This document shows positions 61,326 through 64,000 of a stretch of 64,000 nucleotides of DNA, in pieces; position 1 is the stretch's first letter, and each line of letters opens with the position of its first letter. The notes beneath the pieces are model-generated. The model saw only the letters and a program-made list of their open reading frames with translations. It had not been told where the DNA came from and did not search any database. The stretch lies in the NCBI RefSeq assembly GCF_001456155.1, contig NZ_CP013293.1:3224001-3288000 (forward strand), in the 5' to 3' direction. Origin of the DNA: Chryseobacterium sp. IHB B 17019 (GTDB taxonomy: Bacteria; Bacteroidota; Bacteroidia; Flavobacteriales; Weeksellaceae). The position numbers were made by a program, and so were the translations under genes.

Positions 61326-62507
61326 TTGACAGATTTAGATCTATTACATTTTGAGCAGCTGAAAAAGGAGGTCCAAGCTCAATATTTGAAAGAATACACT
61401 CCTTCCTATGATGATATTTCAAAATGGAAGGGCATAGATATTATCTATTTCCAGGAAGACCTTCGCAAAAAAGCGAAAGGAAACATCAGCGAAAAATCTT
61501 TTTATACTTATTTTAAAAACTCACCGGTAACTAAATTGCCAAGAATTGACATGCTCAATTTATTGAGTATTTATGCAGGTTACGACTCATGGTATGAATT
61601 TAAAAAACAACATCTTTTTGCAGGAGAATTATTGACTGATGATGAAGATTTGAGTGAAGAAGAAATCCAGGAATTAGAAAAAACAGTTTTAAATTCTCCG
61701 GAACAGCCAAAAACTGTAATTTCAACAGGTAAAACAGAATTAAAGACAGCTGAAAATACAGATTTACAAAAATCGATTACTGAAAATCAGCCAATTAGTC
61801 AAAAACCAAGAACAACTCAAACTACAAATTTTGAAGCAATAAAATCCAAGAAAAACTTCTTTCAAACCAATGCTTGGGCTATTGTAACAACTATTTTGAT
61901 TATTATTACTGGTCTTCTTGGTTTTAAGGATCAAATTTTTTCTAAAACTTACAAGTATTGTTTCAGTGATGCCGATAGAGGTGTTGGAGTAATAAATACT
62001 TTAGAAATAAAAGTCATCAAAGAAAATGAATCCCCAATTCTTTATAAAATAAAGCCTGGAGAGTGTTTCTATTATTCTACCAAGGATAAAAATCTAAAAA
62101 TGCAGATTAGCGCTCCTTTTTATGAATATATGGAAGTCAACAGAAGCTTAGAGAATGCACCTGATGAAGAAATGATCGAGCTGAAACCTGATGATTATAA
62201 AATGGCGGCTTATTATTTCTCCATCAAAGATGTGACGGGCGCTCCAAAAGAAGAACAGCTGACACTTATCAAACAGAAAAGAAACCAACTTGAGAACCTC
62301 ATCAGCAATAATGCGGTTATTTATCAGGTATACGACAACAATACGTACGGTATTGAAAGACTTGACAAACAAAAATATATTACACTGGTAACAACTCCTA
62401 CGACATCCTTGAAAAATTTAAGTGTAATAGAAATGAAAAAGGATAATAAAGGAAAAATTGTCTCCATTAAATTTAAAATTGCAACCACAGATGAAAAGAA
62501 TAAATAA
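61326..62507 (+). CDS. Membrane protein with N-terminal HTH-like domain, TTG start
   Basis: A 393-residue protein. The only sensible start is a TTG at 61326; the first ATG would remove 74 residues of a compact domain. That domain (about 1-95) is helical (LHFEQLKKEVQAQYLKEYTPSYDDISKWKGIDIIYFQEDLRKKAKGNISEKSFYTYFKN) and could be DNA-binding. A polar linker (about 105-175), one membrane helix (about 183-200) and a beta-rich non-cytoplasmic domain follow. No family was recognised. A membrane-tethered regulator is the best guess. The next gene starts inside its last 17 nt. Confidence 0.65.
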   Translation: MTDLDLLHFEQLKKEVQAQYLKEYTPSYDDISKWKGIDIIYFQEDLRKKAKGNISEKSFYTYFKNSPVTKLPRIDMLNLLSIYAGYDSWYEFKKQHLFAGELLTDDEDLSEEEIQELEKTVLNSPEQPKTVISTGKTELKTAENTDLQKSITENQPISQKPRTTQTTNFEAIKSKKNFFQTNAWAIVTTILIIITGLLGFKDQIFSKTYKYCFSDADRGVGVINTLEIKVIKENESPILYKIKPGECFYYSTKDKNLKMQISAPFYEYMEVNRSLENAPDEEMIELKPDDYKMAAYYFSIKDVTGAPKEEQLTLIKQKRNQLENLISNNAVIYQVYDNNTYGIERLDKQKYITLVTTPTTSLKNLSVIEMKKDNKGKIVSIKFKIATTDEKNK

Positions 62508-63075
62508 TTTTTTACTATTTGCAATGTTGCTTCTTGCATTTGTTTCCTGTAACAACAAAAAAACAGAAGTAAGCGATCTGGACAAACTCAGAAACAGCAC
62601 AAATACAAAAACTTATCCTGCCAAACAGGTGGATAGCGCACAGGCAATCAATCTCATTACCCGGCAAAAAGTCCAGGAGCTCCTTGACCTTTCCACCCTG
62701 TATCTTTCCGGAAACAGGAATACAGAAATTGATACGCTAATCTATTCCCAGATGCAAAGCTATTTTCACAAACCGGATAGCCTGACATTCAGAAAGTTAT
62801 TCAGTGAATTGGATAGTTTAAAAGTAAAATCCGCAAAAGTAAACAACCTGGAGGTGTATAAGGATTTTTATAAAAAAGACACGCTCGATTTTGCTAAGTT
62901 TAATGTAGAATATTTCGACAATAAGAATAAATCATTGGGAATTTTCGAGAAAAACGCACAATATATTTTGCTTTCTACCCCGAATACCAATAATGAGTTT
63001 AAATTTTTCTTTTTAGATTTTTACTCTAAACCTTTAGTAAGAAAAGACAGCACTTCGGTAGGTGTCACAAGATAG
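62491..63075 (+). CDS. Lipoprotein of unknown function coupled to the membrane regulator-like gene
   Basis: A 194-residue protein from the ATG at 62491, chosen because it gives a lipoprotein signal (LLLAFVSC, Cys20). A longer frame from 62458 would put non-signal residues first. The mature part is helical, rich in Lys, Asp, Leu and Thr, with no named motif. It overlaps the preceding gene by 17 nt, implying translational coupling. Its last 55 nt overlap the convergent 5-formyltetrahydrofolate cyclo-ligase gene on the other strand. Confidence 0.62.
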   Translation: MKRINNFLLFAMLLLAFVSCNNKKTEVSDLDKLRNSTNTKTYPAKQVDSAQAINLITRQKVQELLDLSTLYLSGNRNTEIDTLIYSQMQSYFHKPDSLTFRKLFSELDSLKVKSAKVNNLEVYKDFYKKDTLDFAKFNVEYFDNKNKSLGIFEKNAQYILLSTPNTNNEFKFFFLDFYSKPLVRKDSTSVGVTR

Positions 63076-63599
63076 TCCAGCGGAATATCATTTTCGTAGA
63101 TATCTTCAACGATTTCATTGGGGTTAAAATAATTGACTCCGATTTTTTTTGACTCGCTGGAGATATTTGCAAAAAAAGCATCATAAAAACCTTTGCCATA
63201 GCCTACTCTATTTCCTTTCTGATCACAATAAAGCAAAGGAGTGATGACATAATTAAAGTTTAAAACTTCGGAATCTTCATTGGAAACAGGCTCGGAAATT
63301 CCCCAATTGTTAGTTTCAAATGAAGTATCATTAAAAATCTGGACTGAAATTAACTTCCTATCAACAATTTTAGGAACAAAAACATTGATATTTCTGCTCA
63401 GAAAATAATCAATAAAGATCTTAGTATCAATTTCATTAAATTTTATTATTGGAATAAAAATATGCACATTTTGACCCGAAAAAGGTTTAAAATATTCAAT
63501 AAAGTTTTTAAACACCTTCTCAGATAACAAGAAAGCCTCATCACTTGACAAGGCTTTTCTTTTTTGCATATATTTTTTTCTAAGATCTGATTTCAACAT
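63021..63599 (-). CDS. 5-formyltetrahydrofolate cyclo-ligase
   Basis: A 192-residue member of the 5-FTHF cyclo-ligase family (YgfA/MTHFS). It converts 5-formyl-THF to 5,10-methenyl-THF with ATP. Motifs include the N-terminal LRKKYMQKRKAL, a central NVFVPKIVDRKLISVQIF and the nucleotide-site GNRVGYGKGFYDAFF. Length is standard. It starts 3 nt after the U32-like gene, so the two form an operon. Its 3' end overlaps the convergent lipoprotein gene by 55 nt. Confidence 0.9.
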   Translation of the reverse strand: MLKSDLRKKYMQKRKALSSDEAFLLSEKVFKNFIEYFKPFSGQNVHIFIPIIKFNEIDTKIFIDYFLSRNINVFVPKIVDRKLISVQIFNDTSFETNNWGISEPVSNEDSEVLNFNYVITPLLYCDQKGNRVGYGKGFYDAFFANISSESKKIGVNYFNPNEIVEDIYENDIPLDYLVTPTEVLSFLTKGLE

Positions 63600-63602
63600 A
63601 AT

Positions 63603-64000
63603 TTATGCTTTTTCAGACGGCTGAATAATTTTGTATAATTTATCAGACAAACGAACTCTGAACGGAAGTTCAAAAGTAATCTGATCTCCTTTTTTTGCCG
63701 TTTCACAAGGACCTCCGTTTACATACAGCTCAGTAATTGTAATTTCCTGCTCACCGGTTGTAGGTCCTGAAATCAACACCTTATCACCCACTGAAAGCTC
63801 TTTGTTTTCAATTAAAAACTGCCCTATTTTTGATTTTGAATAATAATGTTCTGCCTTTCCGAGCAATACTTTCTTAACGCTTATTTTTTTACGAATGTCT
63901 TTCGTTTCGGCTTTTGCCAAAGGTTTAACAACCGGTAATTCTCCAGATTTTTTAAATTTTAAAGCTTCAGATCTGCCTTTTCTGAAAACTTTATTTCCAA
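63603..64000 (-). CDS. C-terminal part of a probable peptidase U32 family protein, 5' end beyond window
   Basis: The frame is open from the stop at 63603 to the right window edge, giving about 131 residues of the C-terminus. The segment HYYSKSKIGQFLIENKELSVGDKVLISGPTTG, then CETAKKGDQITFELPFRVRLSDKLYKI, matches the small beta-barrel domain that ends peptidase U32 (collagenase-like/tRNA-hydroxylation) proteins. The catalytic part lies outside the window. The internal ATG at 63920 is not the true start, because coding sequence continues past it. It is 3 nt upstream of the folate gene. Confidence 0.68.
   Translation of the reverse strand, partial: GNKVFRKGRSEALKFKKSGELPVVKPLAKAETKDIRKKISVKKVLLGKAEHYYSKSKIGQFLIENKELSVGDKVLISGPTTGEQEITITELYVNGGPCETAKKGDQITFELPFRVRLSDKLYKIIQPSEKA

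Overview
The window looks like chromosome of a low-GC flavobacterium, most likely Chryseobacterium or a close relative in the Weeksellaceae. The protein families fit this: GLPGLI protein, DUF5995, Flavobacteriia-type L17 and S3 tails, and Bacteroidota-type ribosomal gene order. Many intergenic regions carry the Bacteroidota promoter form TTG-N19/20-TAnnTTTG, and there are few Shine-Dalgarno-like sites. There is no tRNA, rRNA, CRISPR array, insertion sequence, integrase or prophage gene. This is mostly core chromosome with a few accessory cassettes. Assignments come from reading sequence and from family knowledge; no search was run.

Layout. (1) 1-5.7 kb, minus strand: an eight-gene, tightly packed operon. 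It reads arginine-deiminase-fold hydrolase, CPBP membrane protease, CtlX-like hydrolase, SpeD, DUF4178 zinc-ribbon membrane protein, small membrane protein, DUF350 protein and a membrane-anchored spermidine synthase cut by the window edge. (2) 6.2-11.4 kb: a large secreted repeat protein with a chitin-binding-like tail, a TlpA-type thioredoxin and a TPR/HTH membrane regulator. (3) 11.8-14.5 kb: citrate synthase and enolase. (4) 14.6-19.2 kb: a three-TM/winged-helix protein next to a protein with a 14-residue repeat, then a NarL-type two-component system with two unrecognised genes inside its operon. (5) 19.4-21.7 kb: GH35 beta-galactosidase and a small lipoprotein. (6) 21.8-35.6 kb: the complete S10-spc-alpha ribosomal protein operon from rplC to rplQ, with secY, infA, rpmJ and rpoA. 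(7) 35.9-41.4 kb: a glycerol regulon with a DeoR-family regulator facing glpD-glpK-glpF and an outer-membrane protein gene, with a visible operator. (8) 41.6-49.2 kb: a three-gene secreted/lipoprotein cassette, a low-affinity iron permease family protein, a GLPGLI protein, a stand-alone class I terpene synthase and an alpha-carbonic anhydrase lipoprotein. (9) 49.4-52.8 kb: the str operon rpsL-rpsG-fusA-rpsJ. (10) 52.9-64 kb: a GT-C-like membrane protein, Dps, pncB, YciI-like, DUF5995, rmuC, a TrmH-family methyltransferase, an Ala-rich lipoprotein, a TM regulator-like gene with a lipoprotein, 5-formyl-THF cyclo-ligase, and the end of a probable U32 peptidase.

How the parts work together. The str and S10 operons are normally contiguous in Bacteroidota (rpsJ directly before rplC). 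Here about 14 kb separates them, and each unit has its own promoter and terminator. The glycerol block in that interval is self-contained: uptake, phosphorylation, oxidation and repressor. The first operon joins guanidino-group hydrolases to aminopropyl transfer, so it is probably an arginine/citrulline-to-polyamine unit with membrane accessory proteins.

The best leads for undescribed biology are the polyamine membrane trio, the YEATS-associated-helix-like protein with its repeat partner at 14.6-16.3 kb, the secreted cassette at 41.6-45.7 kb, and the lone terpene synthase. No complete known defence system was recognised.
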